Assembly: GCA_900542735.1 (NCBI GenBank)
Contig: UQOS01000004.1
Location: 1 to 64,000, forward strand
Direction of reading: 5' to 3'
Length of the DNA stretch: 64,000 nucleotides
Source: an uncultured Mycoplasmatota bacterium
GTDB lineage: Bacteria; Bacillota_I; Bacilli_A; RF39; UBA660
The position numbers were made by a program, and so were the translations under genes. Of the stretch, positions 17,587 to 25,762 are shown piece by piece (positions within the stretch are counted from its first letter, which is position 1; each line of letters opens with the position of its first letter). The notes under the pieces were generated by a model. The model was not told the origin of the DNA. It did not search any database and worked only from the letters and a program-made list of their open reading frames with translations.

Positions 17587-18429
17587 TTAGTGCTTTTCCA
17601 TATGATATTCCTTATAAACAACCGATTTTGGAATATCTCTTTCAACAGCCACTTTCTTAATAGCCTCTTTTTCACTCATACCATCTTCTAAATAAAGACG
17701 AATATGTTCTAAAATGGTCATACTAGAATAATCTTCTTGTTCCAAATTACCCTCAACAACGACTACCATTTCCCCTTTTATAGAATCCACTACCTCTAGT
17801 ACATCAGTAATAGTACCACGAATAGCTTCTTCATATTTTTTACTGATTTCTCTACATAAAGCAATCTTACGATTTCCAAATACCTCAAGTAAAGAAGTAA
17901 GCATATCTTGAATTCTATGTGGTGCTTCATACAAGATGATAGTATAAGGTAGTTTTTTCAAAGTTTCAAGCTCTTTTTTTCTTTTTAAATCCTTACTATT
18001 TAAAAAACCATAAAATAAAAAAGGAGCAGGATTAATACCAGACATAGTCAAAGCTGGAACAAAAGCCGTTGGTCCTGGCAAACTAATTACATTAAAGCCA
18101 TGACTAGTAACATACTCTACTATCTTATACCCTGGGTCACTAATAATAGGAGTACCTCTATCTGTCACAAGACCAATATTATTTCCTTCTTGTAGTTTTG
18201 ATAATACCATTTCTTTTAAAGAATCTTCATTATGATCATCAGAATGAATAAGTTTTTTCTTTATATTTAATTTATGCAACAGTTCACTAGTAACTCTAGT
18301 ATCTTCACATAGTAAAAAATCAACCATTTCTAATGTATGAATAGCTCTAAGCGTAATATCTTCCATATTACCAACAGGAGTTGGAATTAAATATAAACTA
18401 GGACTATTATCATAACTATTTTGTCTCAT
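17587..18429 (-). CDS. rsmI: 16S rRNA (cytidine(1402)-2'-O)-methyltransferase
   Basis: This 280-residue protein is RsmI (YraL type) of the tetrapyrrole-methylase fold, which modifies C1402 in the decoding centre. Motifs are YLIPTPVGNMEDITLRA near the start, LCEDTRVT, TDRGTPIISDPGY (the usual SDAGTPxISDPG loop, about residue 84), SLPGPTAFVPALTMSG and LYEAPHRI. In B. subtilis it lies directly after yabB and yazA; here too it follows the TrmN6-like gene. GAGGTGA precedes the ATG. Confidence 0.95.
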   Translation of the reverse strand: MRQNSYDNSPSLYLIPTPVGNMEDITLRAIHTLEMVDFLLCEDTRVTSELLHKLNIKKKLIHSDDHNEDSLKEMVLSKLQEGNNIGLVTDRGTPIISDPGYKIVEYVTSHGFNVISLPGPTAFVPALTMSGINPAPFLFYGFLNSKDLKRKKELETLKKLPYTIILYEAPHRIQDMLTSLLEVFGNRKIALCREISKKYEEAIRGTITDVLEVVDSIKGEMVVVVEGNLEQEDYSSMTILEHIRLYLEDGMSEKEAIKKVAVERDIPKSVVYKEYHMEKH

Positions 18430-18446
18430 AAAAAATCACCTCTATC

Positions 18447-19175
18447 TTATTCAAACATTTTTAATACTTCATCGGTATAATCACCATTCTGTTTATGAAT
18501 ATATAATGGTGGTAACATTTTTAAACTACTATTTCCCATTTTTCTACCTTCAATAAGCATTAAATTAGATTCACTATTTTCTTTTGGGTAAATAAATTGA
18601 ATTTTTTTAATTTCGATTCCATATTTTTTAAATTTTTCAATAATTTCAATTAAACGCTCAGTACGGTGAACCATAGCAAAAACGCCATTATTTTTTAATA
18701 AATATTTAACTAACGATAAAATATCATCTAACTCTATCATTTTTTCATGTCTAGCTATTATTTTATGAATATCATCATTTAAATAACTACTCTCACGATA
18801 TTTAAAATAAGGAGGATTACACAAAATTACATCAAAAGAGTCACCTTCATAAATATCTTTTAATTTTTTCATATCGATATTATAAAGTTGAATTTGATTT
18901 TCAAGATGATTATATAAAACACTCTTTGTAGCTAAATCATAACTATCTTTTTGAATTTCAACCCCAACAATAAAAGCTTTTGTTTTAGTAGAAAGAATTA
19001 AAGGAATGGGAGCATTGCCACAACCTAAATCGAGAATTTTTTTCGTTTTTGGATTAATTGTAACAAAATTAGCTAGTAAAACCGAATCTAAAGAAAAAGT
19101 AAACCAGTCAGAATTCTGATAAATTTTCAGATTTTTATAACCAACTAAGTCATTTAAAACTTCCATGTTATACAT
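18447..19175 (-). CDS. TrmN6/YabB-like tRNA1(Val) methyltransferase
   Basis: This protein of about 242 residues is an S-adenosylmethionine-dependent methyltransferase with ILDLGCGNAPIPLIL (motif I) and the N6-adenine type motif NPPYFK (about residue 115). It begins with the conserved LKIYQNSDWFTFSLDSVLLA of the YabB/TrmN6 family, which methylates A37 of tRNA-Val. It overlaps the end of ricT by 8 bases. Two starts are possible, ATG at 19175 with GAGG three bases upstream or ATG at 19166; family alignment favours either about equally. Neighbours ricT and rsmI match the B. subtilis order. Confidence 0.88.
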   Translation of the reverse strand: MYNMEVLNDLVGYKNLKIYQNSDWFTFSLDSVLLANFVTINPKTKKILDLGCGNAPIPLILSTKTKAFIVGVEIQKDSYDLATKSVLYNHLENQIQLYNIDMKKLKDIYEGDSFDVILCNPPYFKYRESSYLNDDIHKIIARHEKMIELDDILSLVKYLLKNNGVFAMVHRTERLIEIIEKFKKYGIEIKKIQFIYPKENSESNLMLIEGRKMGNSSLKMLPPLYIHKQNGDYTDEVLKMFE

Positions 19176-19947
19176 CAACCTCAACTAATGTTTTATTTTT
19201 CGTTTCAACCGTAATCTTTCTCCTAAAAACATTCAAAGATACTACTTTTCCATCAATGCCATTTTCATGATATAGCTGTCCAACACGAGGAAAGTCTTTT
19301 TTTAACTCTGAGTAAGTTTGATCTTCATAATTAAGACAACATAATAATCTACCACAAACACCATTAATTTTACTTGGATTTAGTGCTAACATTTGATTTT
19401 TTGCCATATTAATAGATACGCTATTAAAATCTGTTAAAAAGGTACTACAGCATAAAAATCTACCACAAGGACCAATACCACCAATTTCTTTTGCTTTATC
19501 ACGAACACCTATTTGTCTTAATTCAATTCTAGTCTTATAAATTTGTGCTAACTTCTTTGCATATTCTCTAAAATCAACTCTAGCATCTGCTAAGAAATTA
19601 AATAATAATTGTGTTCGATCAAAATTATAAGTAGCATCAATAATATTCATATTTAAAGACATTTGACTAGCAATTTCTCTAGCTTTTGAAACAGCATTAT
19701 TAGCATCTTTTTGATTCTTTAAATACTTTTTTTCATCTTCTTTAGTTGCAATACGAATGACATTTTTTAATGAAAAACCAATATCCTCATCTGCTACTTC
19801 ATAAGTACTAACAACAACTTGTCCATATTGAAGACCTTTTTCTGTCTCTACAATAACATTCATTTTCTTCTTCAAATCAAAATTTTGACTATTAAAAAAA
19901 TAAGTTTTTCCTTTTCCATTTAAAGCAATTCCGGAAACTTTATACAC
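19168..19947 (-). CDS. ricT: RicT (YaaT), PSP1-domain iron-sulfur protein
   Basis: This 259-residue PSP1-domain protein is the YaaT/RicT homologue. It shows the cysteine sets GPCGRFLCCSTFL (about residues 170-182) and GVCGRLLCCLNYE (about 205-217), which bind Fe-S clusters in the B. subtilis RicA-RicF-RicT complex that helps RNase Y maturation and supports sporulation and competence. The GTG at 19947 has a near-ideal ribosome binding site (AGGGGGTGA) six bases upstream, so I prefer it to the GTG at 19956. The order holB-ricT-(yabA lost)-yabB is as in Bacilli. No yabA gene is visible here. Confidence 0.93.
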   Translation of the reverse strand: MYKVSGIALNGKGKTYFFNSQNFDLKKKMNVIVETEKGLQYGQVVVSTYEVADEDIGFSLKNVIRIATKEDEKKYLKNQKDANNAVSKAREIASQMSLNMNIIDATYNFDRTQLLFNFLADARVDFREYAKKLAQIYKTRIELRQIGVRDKAKEIGGIGPCGRFLCCSTFLTDFNSVSINMAKNQMLALNPSKINGVCGRLLCCLNYEDQTYSELKKDFPRVGQLYHENGIDGKVVSLNVFRRKITVETKNKTLVEVDV

Positions 19948-19952
19948 TATAA

Positions 19953-20819
19953 TCACCCCCTATTAAATTCAATAATAAATTGGTCTAACATCATTGGCAT
20001 ATTTAAATTATAATCTAAACGCTTAATACAAGTAAACAAAACTTCAATCTTAGAAATTATATTTTCAAAAGAATTAGAATTTATAATAATATCTAATATC
20101 TCACCAAAATTATAATAATTTAAATTTTTATATTTTCTGATAGCATTATCATATACTTGAATCATATCATAAAAAACATCATTCCAAAATTCTCTATTTC
20201 TATAATCATTTTCAAGTACAATAGGCAAATAACTAATAGAATGTAGTTTTCTTTGTTCTAAGGTTTTAATAATCTCACAAGCTTTATCAAAATTTTCTGA
20301 AGTTTTCTGGTGATTTTTATTAATGAAAGTATAAATCTGACATCTACTTCTAATTGTTTCTAATACTTTATAACGGTTATCAACTTCAAGAATAGCAATA
20401 ACATTACCATCTGGTTCTTCCAAAAACTTTAATAAAGAATTGGCTGCTTGCTTATTTAATTTATCAGCTTGTTTAATTAAATAAATACGAGGTCTATTTT
20501 GAAAAGAAGTAGTTTTAAATTTTTCCTTTATTTCTAATATTTGATCTTTTTTAATCCAACTACCATCTGGTGATATTACTAAAAAATCAGATAACGAATG
20601 ATTATCAATTAAATGACATATATTACATTCATTACAACTATCATAATTAGTATAATGGCTTGTACAAAATAGAGTTTTAATAAAAGAAAGAATTAAATCA
20701 TCTTTCTTCTCATATTGATTTGTCTCTATTAAAAAAGCATGACTAAGTTTATGATTCTTAATACTATGCATAACTTGTTCATAAAATAAAGGTTGTTCTT
20801 CTTTATAATTATCTAACAT
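19953..20819 (-). CDS. holB: DNA polymerase III delta' subunit
   Basis: This 288-residue protein is the delta' clamp-loader subunit. It has the AAA+ start with HSIKNHKLSHAFLIETNQ, a cysteine cluster CTSHYTNYDSCNECNICHL typical of clamp-loader ATPases, and the sensor/arginine-finger area ANSLLKFLEEPDGNVIAIL and TIRSRCQIY (SRC motif). Walker A is degenerate, as usual for delta'. The ATG at 20819 has GAGGTGATAAAT upstream. The stop codon is inside the ricT ribosome binding site. Confidence 0.92.
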   Translation of the reverse strand: MLDNYKEEQPLFYEQVMHSIKNHKLSHAFLIETNQYEKKDDLILSFIKTLFCTSHYTNYDSCNECNICHLIDNHSLSDFLVISPDGSWIKKDQILEIKEKFKTTSFQNRPRIYLIKQADKLNKQAANSLLKFLEEPDGNVIAILEVDNRYKVLETIRSRCQIYTFINKNHQKTSENFDKACEIIKTLEQRKLHSISYLPIVLENDYRNREFWNDVFYDMIQVYDNAIRKYKNLNYYNFGEILDIIINSNSFENIISKIEVLFTCIKRLDYNLNMPMMLDQFIIEFNRG

Positions 20820-20829
20820 ATTTATCACC

Positions 20830-21018
20830 TCAAAAAGCAATCACCAATAATAAAATTAATGATAATAAAGCTGGAAAACCAAGCAAAGTAATAGAAGTTA
20901 ATGTAATAATATTAATAGGTATCACAAGATTAAAATTACTACCAATTGTATTAAATCCATATAGAATAACAAAACTAAAAAACACTCGTCTTAATAAGTA
21001 AAATATTTTTTTAAACAT
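20830..21018 (-). CDS. bofA: BofA family protein (pro-sigma-K processing regulator)
   Basis: This 62-residue protein has two hydrophobic segments (about residues 7-25 and 38-62) and the BofA signature PINIITLTSITLLGFPALLS at the end, corresponding to the P-x-N-x-x-T-x-x-x-x-x-x-LG-x-P-x core. BofA holds the SpoIVFB protease inactive in the outer forespore membrane until sigma-K is needed. It follows recR, as in B. subtilis (recR-yaaL-bofA). AGGTGATAATA precedes the ATG at 21018. With YabG and SpoVT it points to a functional mother-cell programme, though sigma-K itself is not in the window. Confidence 0.85.
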   Translation of the reverse strand: MFKKIFYLLRRVFFSFVILYGFNTIGSNFNLVIPINIITLTSITLLGFPALLSLILLLVIAF

Positions 21019-21058
21019 ATTATTATCACCTATTAAAAAGTATGACATAATTAAATAC

Positions 21059-21655
21059 TTATTCTACATTTTTTCTATCAACCAATGCTCTTTCTAATGT
21101 CATAGCATCAATATATTCCATATCAGCCCCAATTGGAATACCACTAGCTATTTTAGTAATAGAAATATTCATATCACCTAGAATTCTTTTAATATATAAA
21201 GAAGTAGTTTCTCCCTCAATACTAGGTTTAAAAGCTAATATAATTTCTTTAAAAGATTCGTTTTTAACTCTATCAATTAGCTTTTCTAACTCAATATCTT
21301 CAGGATTTATTCCATCTAGTGGAGAAATTAACCCTTTTAAAACATGATATTTTCCTTTGTATAGCCCTAATTTTTCAAAAAGAAAAACAGATTTAGGATC
21401 TTCAACAACACAAAGAGTATCATCACCACGAGATTTATCATTACAAATAGGACAAACATCTAAATCAGTAATACCATTACAAATAGGACATTTATGAATT
21501 TTGTTTTTTATATTAGATAAACAAGAAGAAAAAAATTCAACTTGTTCGTCGTCCATATCCATAATAGCAAAAGCAAATCGTTCTGCTGTTTTTTCTCCTA
21601 CTCCAGGTAAATACTTAAAAGATTCTATTAATTGTTGTAGACTATTAGGATACAT
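21059..21655 (-). CDS. recR: Recombination protein RecR
   Basis: This 198-residue protein works with RecO and RecF in loading RecA on gaps. It shows the helix-hairpin-helix LPGVGEKTAERFAF (about residues 15-28), the zinc finger CPICNG...CPICND (about 57-72) and the Toprim segment LCVVEDPKSVFLFEK, ending with GIPIGADMEYIDAMTLERAL. Length is as in B. subtilis (198). It is followed by bofA and preceded by ebfC and dnaX. Confidence 0.98.
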   Translation of the reverse strand: MYPNSLQQLIESFKYLPGVGEKTAERFAFAIMDMDDEQVEFFSSCLSNIKNKIHKCPICNGITDLDVCPICNDKSRGDDTLCVVEDPKSVFLFEKLGLYKGKYHVLKGLISPLDGINPEDIELEKLIDRVKNESFKEIILAFKPSIEGETTSLYIKRILGDMNISITKIASGIPIGADMEYIDAMTLERALVDRKNVE

Positions 21656-21663
21656 AATTACTC

Positions 21664-21963
21664 CTAAAATAGGCCACCAGGCATCATACTACTATATTTT
21701 CCCATTTTTTGTTCTGTTACTTTATCAATTTGTTTAAAAGCATCATTTAAAGCAACTACTAACATATCTTCTATCATTTCTTTATCATCACTAGTAATAT
21801 CATCATTATCAATAGTAACTTTTGCTACCTCTTTGTTTCCCTTTACAGTAACACTAACAAATGAGCTAGTTCCTGTAAAAGTCATATTGTCAATTTCTTC
21901 TTTTGTCTTCATCATATCTTTTTGTAAAGTTTGTGCTTGTTTCATTAAAGCTTGTATATTCAT
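21664..21963 (-). CDS. ebfC: YbaB/EbfC family nucleoid-associated protein
   Basis: This 99-residue protein is the YaaK/YbaB family dimer that binds DNA as a tweezer-like protein. The sequence MNIQALMKQAQTLQKDM, VTVKGNKEVAKVTID and the C-terminal GGLF are typical. It sits between dnaX and recR as in most bacteria and is probably translated in the same operon (GAGGAG before ATG). Confidence 0.95.
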   Translation of the reverse strand: MNIQALMKQAQTLQKDMMKTKEEIDNMTFTGTSSFVSVTVKGNKEVAKVTIDNDDITSDDKEMIEDMLVVALNDAFKQIDKVTEQKMGKYSSMMPGGLF

Positions 21964-21980
21964 ATTTATCTCCTCTTTTC

Positions 21981-23660
21981 TTAATTAATTGATACCATAT
22001 CTTCACCAAATAACTTAATAGCCTGTGATTTGATATCACCACTATTACTATTTCGTACTGGTAATGTATCTTTATCACTATCCCTATCAATTGTAACATA
22101 TTGATAAAGAACATGATTATTCATATTTTGAATATATTTTTCTTTTTCTTGATTCCACTCATCATCAGTTAATAAAGCAACGTCATAATGTTTCTGATAA
22201 ATTTTTTCTAATAATTTCTGAATTTTTAAAATCATAGAAAATCCCCTATTAATCATGGATTCATAATTAAAAGATAAAATAACTTCTCCCAATCCAACTG
22301 CTCTTATCTTACCATCAGATATAAAACAAGCAGCAGCCCCATATTCACTATCTAATGCATAATCATTTAAGGAATTCCATTTAGATTCAAACATTCTTTT
22401 CTCATTTTTATCAGCTCTGGCAAAACAATTATTAACAATCATATCATTTATTTTACCATTTTGTACCAAATTATCATCAGAAATTATTTCCCGGGAAATA
22501 ATTTTACTTTCTAAATGAGAATTATTATCATTAATATCTATTTTTTCTGTATTTTTTGTATCTTCACTACTCTTAGGAATAGATATATCACTTTTAGCTT
22601 CTATTTTTTCATTATTTTGTATATTAGCATTCTTATTCATATAATTTAAAAAATAAATTTCCACAATTGTTTTAATATCAGAGCTAAACTTAATTTCTTT
22701 TAATAAATCATTTAAAAGAATAGAAAAAGAAATTAAAAAATTAGAATCATATTGAGAATCATTATTAATATAATAATTTATTATTAGGTCTTTACACAAA
22801 TATAATAAGTCTTGAACAAATAAAACAAAATCTTTTCCATTATCATATATAGAATCAAGAAAATTAATCGTGTTAGAAATATCACTTGCTTGAATATAAT
22901 TCAAAAACTGAATTTTTTGTTCTTTGGAAACAATACCATTTACTTTTTCAAAATCATCAATAGTAATACTAGAGTTAGAATATGCATTTAATTTATCTAA
23001 CATACCAACAGCATCTCTAAGTCCACCATCAGACAAATTAGCTATCATTTCTAATACATTATCTTCAATCCTAATATTTTCAGCTTCACAAATATATTTT
23101 AATCTGTTAACAATATTTACATTACTAATTCTATGAAATTCAAAACACTGACATCTTGAAATAATTGTAGTAGGAACCTTATGTAAATCAGTAGTAGCTA
23201 AAATAAATATTACATGCTCTGGTGGTTCCTCAAGTGTTTTTAATAAAGCGTTAAATGCTCCAATAGATAACATATGTACTTCATCAATAATATAAACTTT
23301 ATATTTTAGTTGATTTGGAACTAAGTTAACCTTATTTTTTATTTCACGAATTTCATCTACTCCATTATTAGAAGCAGCATCTATTTCAATAATATCTGGA
23401 CAAGATCCTTCATTAATAGAAACACAATTTTCACATTTTCCACAGGCATCTCCATCTTCCAAATTTGTACAATTTACAGCTTTAGCTAAAAGTTTAGCAA
23501 TTGAGGTTTTTCCAATTCCTCTTGGTCCAGAAAACATATATGCATGACAAACTTTATTGTTTAATAAAGCGTTTTTCAAAATTTGTATTACTACATTTTG
23601 GCCAATTACATCATTCAATGTAGACGGTCTATATTTACGATATAAAGCTTGATAGGACAT
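21981..23660 (-). CDS. dnaX: DNA polymerase III subunits gamma and tau
   Basis: This 559-residue protein is the clamp-loader ATPase. It has RKYRPSTLNDVIGQ, Walker A GPRGIGKTSIAK (about residues 45-56), the zinc motif CGKCENC with a partner cysteine on each side, Walker B IDEVHML, and the SRC motif ISRCQCFEF. A variable C-terminal tau region follows from about residue 370. A perfect Noc-type palindrome lies inside the coding region at 22485-22500, in a poorly conserved stretch. GGAGGTG precedes the ATG. Confidence 0.97.
   Translation of the reverse strand: MSYQALYRKYRPSTLNDVIGQNVVIQILKNALLNNKVCHAYMFSGPRGIGKTSIAKLLAKAVNCTNLEDGDACGKCENCVSINEGSCPDIIEIDAASNNGVDEIREIKNKVNLVPNQLKYKVYIIDEVHMLSIGAFNALLKTLEEPPEHVIFILATTDLHKVPTTIISRCQCFEFHRISNVNIVNRLKYICEAENIRIEDNVLEMIANLSDGGLRDAVGMLDKLNAYSNSSITIDDFEKVNGIVSKEQKIQFLNYIQASDISNTINFLDSIYDNGKDFVLFVQDLLYLCKDLIINYYINNDSQYDSNFLISFSILLNDLLKEIKFSSDIKTIVEIYFLNYMNKNANIQNNEKIEAKSDISIPKSSEDTKNTEKIDINDNNSHLESKIISREIISDDNLVQNGKINDMIVNNCFARADKNEKRMFESKWNSLNDYALDSEYGAAACFISDGKIRAVGLGEVILSFNYESMINRGFSMILKIQKLLEKIYQKHYDVALLTDDEWNQEKEKYIQNMNNHVLYQYVTIDRDSDKDTLPVRNSNSGDIKSQAIKLFGEDMVSIN
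22485..22500. promoter_or_regulatory. Noc-binding-type site inside dnaX, exact
   Basis: TATTTCCCGGGAAATA occurs within the variable tau region of dnaX, encoding part of the segment SREIIS. That an exact 16-bp palindrome is kept inside a coding region argues for a function as a Noc site. Confidence 0.75.
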
Positions 23661-23698
23661 AATTACACCTCCAAAACATACAAGTATATTATAACATT

Positions 23699-23727
23699 AA
23701 AAAAGCAACAATTAGAACAATTATTGC
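23699..23727 (-). terminator. Intrinsic terminator after tadA
   Basis: On the minus strand GCAATAATT and AATTGTTGC form a 9-bp stem with one G-U pair and a 5-base loop, followed by six T. The stem includes the tadA stop codon. It separates tadA from dnaX. Confidence 0.8.
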
Positions 23728-24170
23728 CTTTTTTCTATAAAAAATTCCTTTAAAATTTTAGTACAAGATTCCGATAATATCCCACCCATGATTTCCACAG
23801 GTAATCCATAATTTTTATCACACAAAATACTATCAATAGTACCTTTTTCAACATAATAAGGTATAGTGCCATATACAATTTTCTTAATTCTAGACTGATT
23901 AATAGCACTAGCACACATTGGGCAAGGAAATAAAGTAACATATATATCACAATCAATTAATCTCCAATTATGAAGTTTTGCACAGGCTTTTTCAATAGCT
24001 ATAATTTCAGCGTGCTTAATAGCATTATTTTTAGTTTCTTTTAAATTATGAGCTTTAGAAACTATGATTCCATCTTTAACAATAACAGCTCCTACTGGTA
24101 TTTCACCTTTTTTAAATGCTTTTTGAGCTTCTTCTAATGCTATCTTCATAAATTTTATATCATCATTCAT
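23721..24170 (-). CDS. tadA: tRNA-specific adenosine deaminase
   Basis: This 149-residue zinc deaminase converts A34 to inosine in tRNA-Arg. It carries the zinc and catalytic motif HAEIIAIEKA (about residues 53-62) and PCPMCASAI (about 83-91). The ATG at 24170 has AGGTGATTTAT upstream. As in B. subtilis (yaaJ) it lies between the SRP RNA gene and dnaX. Confidence 0.95.
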   Translation of the reverse strand: MNDDIKFMKIALEEAQKAFKKGEIPVGAVIVKDGIIVSKAHNLKETKNNAIKHAEIIAIEKACAKLHNWRLIDCDIYVTLFPCPMCASAINQSRIKKIVYGTIPYYVEKGTIDSILCDKNYGLPVEIMGGILSESCTKILKEFFIEKRQ

Positions 24171-24185
24171 ATAAATCACCTAACA

Positions 24186-24267
24186 ATAAAAAAAGTGCAC
24201 ATAAATATAAAATGTTAAGGCTGCTATCTTCCAATCCTGACCTGGTTCCATCAATATTTATTGCACG
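24186..24267 (-). ncRNA. ffs: Signal recognition particle RNA, small bacterial type
   Basis: On the minus strand the hallmark GGTCAGGATTGGAAGATAGC lies within a long hairpin: the universally conserved symmetric loop GGTCAGG with its partner AGCAGCC around a GGAAG tetraloop-type apex (here GGAAGA). The ends GTGCAATAAATAT and ATATTTATGTGCAC pair, and a run of T follows. Size is about 80 bases, the 4.5S-like short form, not the long Alu-containing form of B. subtilis. It lies upstream of tadA-dnaX, the usual site in Bacillota. Confidence 0.92.
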
Positions 24268-24301
24268 TATATATAATAATATATTTTTTCAAAAAAAACA
24301 A

Positions 24302-24317
24302 TGTTTCACGTGAAACA
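24302..24317. promoter_or_regulatory. parS site 1, exact
   Basis: TGTTTCACGTGAAACA matches the Spo0J/ParB binding consensus exactly. It lies closest to the SRP RNA gene and has no Noc site beside it. Confidence 0.93.
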
Positions 24318-24413
24318 TTGTAAATTTTTACTTAAATTAAGTTTTTTATGTATCAAAAAGTAATTTTTTTAAATTTTAAGTCAAAAAAACATTAAATATT
24401 TGAATATTTTGTA

Positions 24414-24429
24414 TGTTTCACGTGAAACA
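24414..24429. promoter_or_regulatory. parS site 2, exact
   Basis: Exact TGTTTCACGTGAAACA. It starts the first composite module, with TGTGGAAAA at 24431 and a Noc-type site at 24441. Confidence 0.93.
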
Positions 24430-24440
24430 TTGTGGAAAAT

Positions 24441-24456
24441 TATTTACCGGGAAATA
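24441..24456. promoter_or_regulatory. Noc-binding-type site, one mismatch
   Basis: TATTTACCGGGAAATA differs from the consensus palindrome at one base (C to A at position 6). It lies 11 bases behind parS site 2. Confidence 0.7.
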
Positions 24457-24730
24457 ATTTTTAGTATATTATTCATATTTTTTCATAAAAGTGTGAATAA
24501 AAATAACTGTTAAATACTAATTAATTTTTTTTAAACATAAATGAAGTTAGTTTCATTATTAGTAGAATAAATTATTAAATATTAAAATTATATAAAATAA
24601 TTAACATTACACCACTCCCAACTATTAGCTTATCAGCAAATAAATATAATAATTATTAAATATATCATAAATATTGATTATTACATTTTTATATTTAAAA
24701 TTTTGATAAAAATCAAATCAATATTATCTA

Positions 24731-24746
24731 TGTTTCACGTGAAACA
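24731..24746. promoter_or_regulatory. parS site 3, exact
   Basis: Exact TGTTTCACGTGAAACA in the middle of repeat unit 1. It is followed by TGTGCATAA, so here the DnaA-box-like motif and Noc site are missing or decayed. Confidence 0.93.
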
Positions 24747-25035
24747 TGTGCATAACTAATCTTTAATAATTGAATAATATATTAGTTATAATTATATATT
24801 AAATAGTACTTCGATTACAGATCAAAATTTAAAATAACTTATTTCATTTTAAAATATGATTATAATATTTGAAAATATTGATAATTAATTAAAAAAATAA
24901 TTATTTGTTTTTAATTATAATAAATAAAATCAAATATATATTTAATTTTTATTTAAATAATGTCTTTTGAAATAAATATTATTTAATATTGTAAGTAACA
25001 AATTAAACTATTAAAAAAGGTACATAAATTATCTA

Positions 25036-25051
25036 TGTTTCACGTGAAACA
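25036..25051. promoter_or_regulatory. parS site 4, exact
   Basis: Exact TGTTTCACGTGAAACA. It begins a full composite module with TGTGGAAAA at 25053 and a perfect Noc-type site at 25063. Confidence 0.93.
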
Positions 25052-25062
25052 TTGTGGAAAAT

Positions 25063-25078
25063 TATTTCCCGGGAAATA
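25063..25078. promoter_or_regulatory. Noc-binding-type site, exact
   Basis: Exact TATTTCCCGGGAAATA, 11 bases behind parS site 4. Confidence 0.8.
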
Positions 25079-25371
25079 ATTTTTGGTACAATGTTGATAA
25101 CTTCCTAAAAAATTAATAAAAATAAGCTATTGATATTAATTCATTTTCTAAACATAAACAAATTATATTATTTGCTTTATTAATATAATTAATTATTAAG
25201 CATAAATATTTTAATTACTTATTAAAATTAAGATTATATAAAAATAAATATGCAATTCCAACTATTAATTTATTAATATATTTACATAATTATCATTAAA
25301 TACATTATAAGTATTAGTAATTATATTGATTATGACATTTCTTGATTTAATATTTTAATAAATATTATATA

Positions 25372-25387
25372 TGTTTCACGTGAAACA
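25372..25387. promoter_or_regulatory. parS site 5, exact
   Basis: Exact TGTTTCACGTGAAACA in the middle of repeat unit 2, followed directly by TGTGGAAAA. Confidence 0.93.
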
Positions 25388-25397
25388 TGTGGAAAAT

Positions 25398-25413
25398 TAT
25401 TTTCCAGGAAATA
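25398..25413. promoter_or_regulatory. Noc-binding-type site, two mismatches
   Basis: TATTTTCCAGGAAATA differs from the consensus at positions 6 and 9 and has lost perfect symmetry, so it may be a weak site. Confidence 0.55.
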
Positions 25414-25646
25414 ATTTTAATGCATATTTATTATTTTTTTAATAAAATTTATGATTTATTAGATTAAAAATAATCACTATCATTAATTAAAACATTAATT
25501 AATAATATCTAAATTTTTAAATAATAATCAAATAAAATAAAAAAATATATTTAGTATTTGTTTGAATAGTATTATTTAAAATAAATACTATTTGAACATT
25601 GTAGTAATAAACACTAAATAAATTTAAAAAGATACATAAATATCTA

Positions 25647-25662
25647 TGTTTCACGTGAAACA
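25647..25662. promoter_or_regulatory. parS site 6, exact
   Basis: Exact TGTTTCACGTGAAACA. It begins the third full composite module with TGTGGAAAA at 25664 and a perfect Noc-type site at 25674. Confidence 0.93.
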
Positions 25663-25673
25663 TTGTGGAAAAT

Positions 25674-25689
25674 TATTTCCCGGGAAATA
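25674..25689. promoter_or_regulatory. Noc-binding-type site, exact
   Basis: Exact TATTTCCCGGGAAATA, 11 bases behind parS site 6. Confidence 0.8.
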
Positions 25690-25746
25690 ATTTAAAAAAA
25701 AATACATATAAATATATGTATAATTTTTCAATAGCTTTGTTTTTAG

Positions 25747-25755
25747 TTATCCACA
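25747..25755. promoter_or_regulatory. Consensus DnaA box in the parS array
   Basis: TTATCCACA is the exact DnaA-box consensus. It lies 7 bases before the last parS site and just downstream of gyrA, well away from oriC. Confidence 0.7.
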
Positions 25756-25762
25756 ATGCAAT

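Larger units (their letters stand above)
24414..25035. repeat. Diverged tandem repeat unit 1 (about 620 bp)
   Basis: This segment runs from parS site 2 to just before site 4. It aligns by eye with 25036-25646. Shared words in the same order include TAAACATAAA, ATTATATAAAA, CCAACTATTA, a stretch ending GATTAT-ACATTT, the central parS, and GTACATAAATTATCTATG (GATACATAAATATCTATG in unit 2). It seems to be an old tandem duplication. Confidence 0.75.
25036..25646. repeat. Diverged tandem repeat unit 2 (about 611 bp)
   Basis: Second copy of the unit at 24414-25035, holding parS sites 4 and 5. In this copy the central parS is followed by a TGTGGAAAA motif and a degenerate Noc site. A third start of the unit (module at 25647-25689) follows directly. 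Confidence 0.75.
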
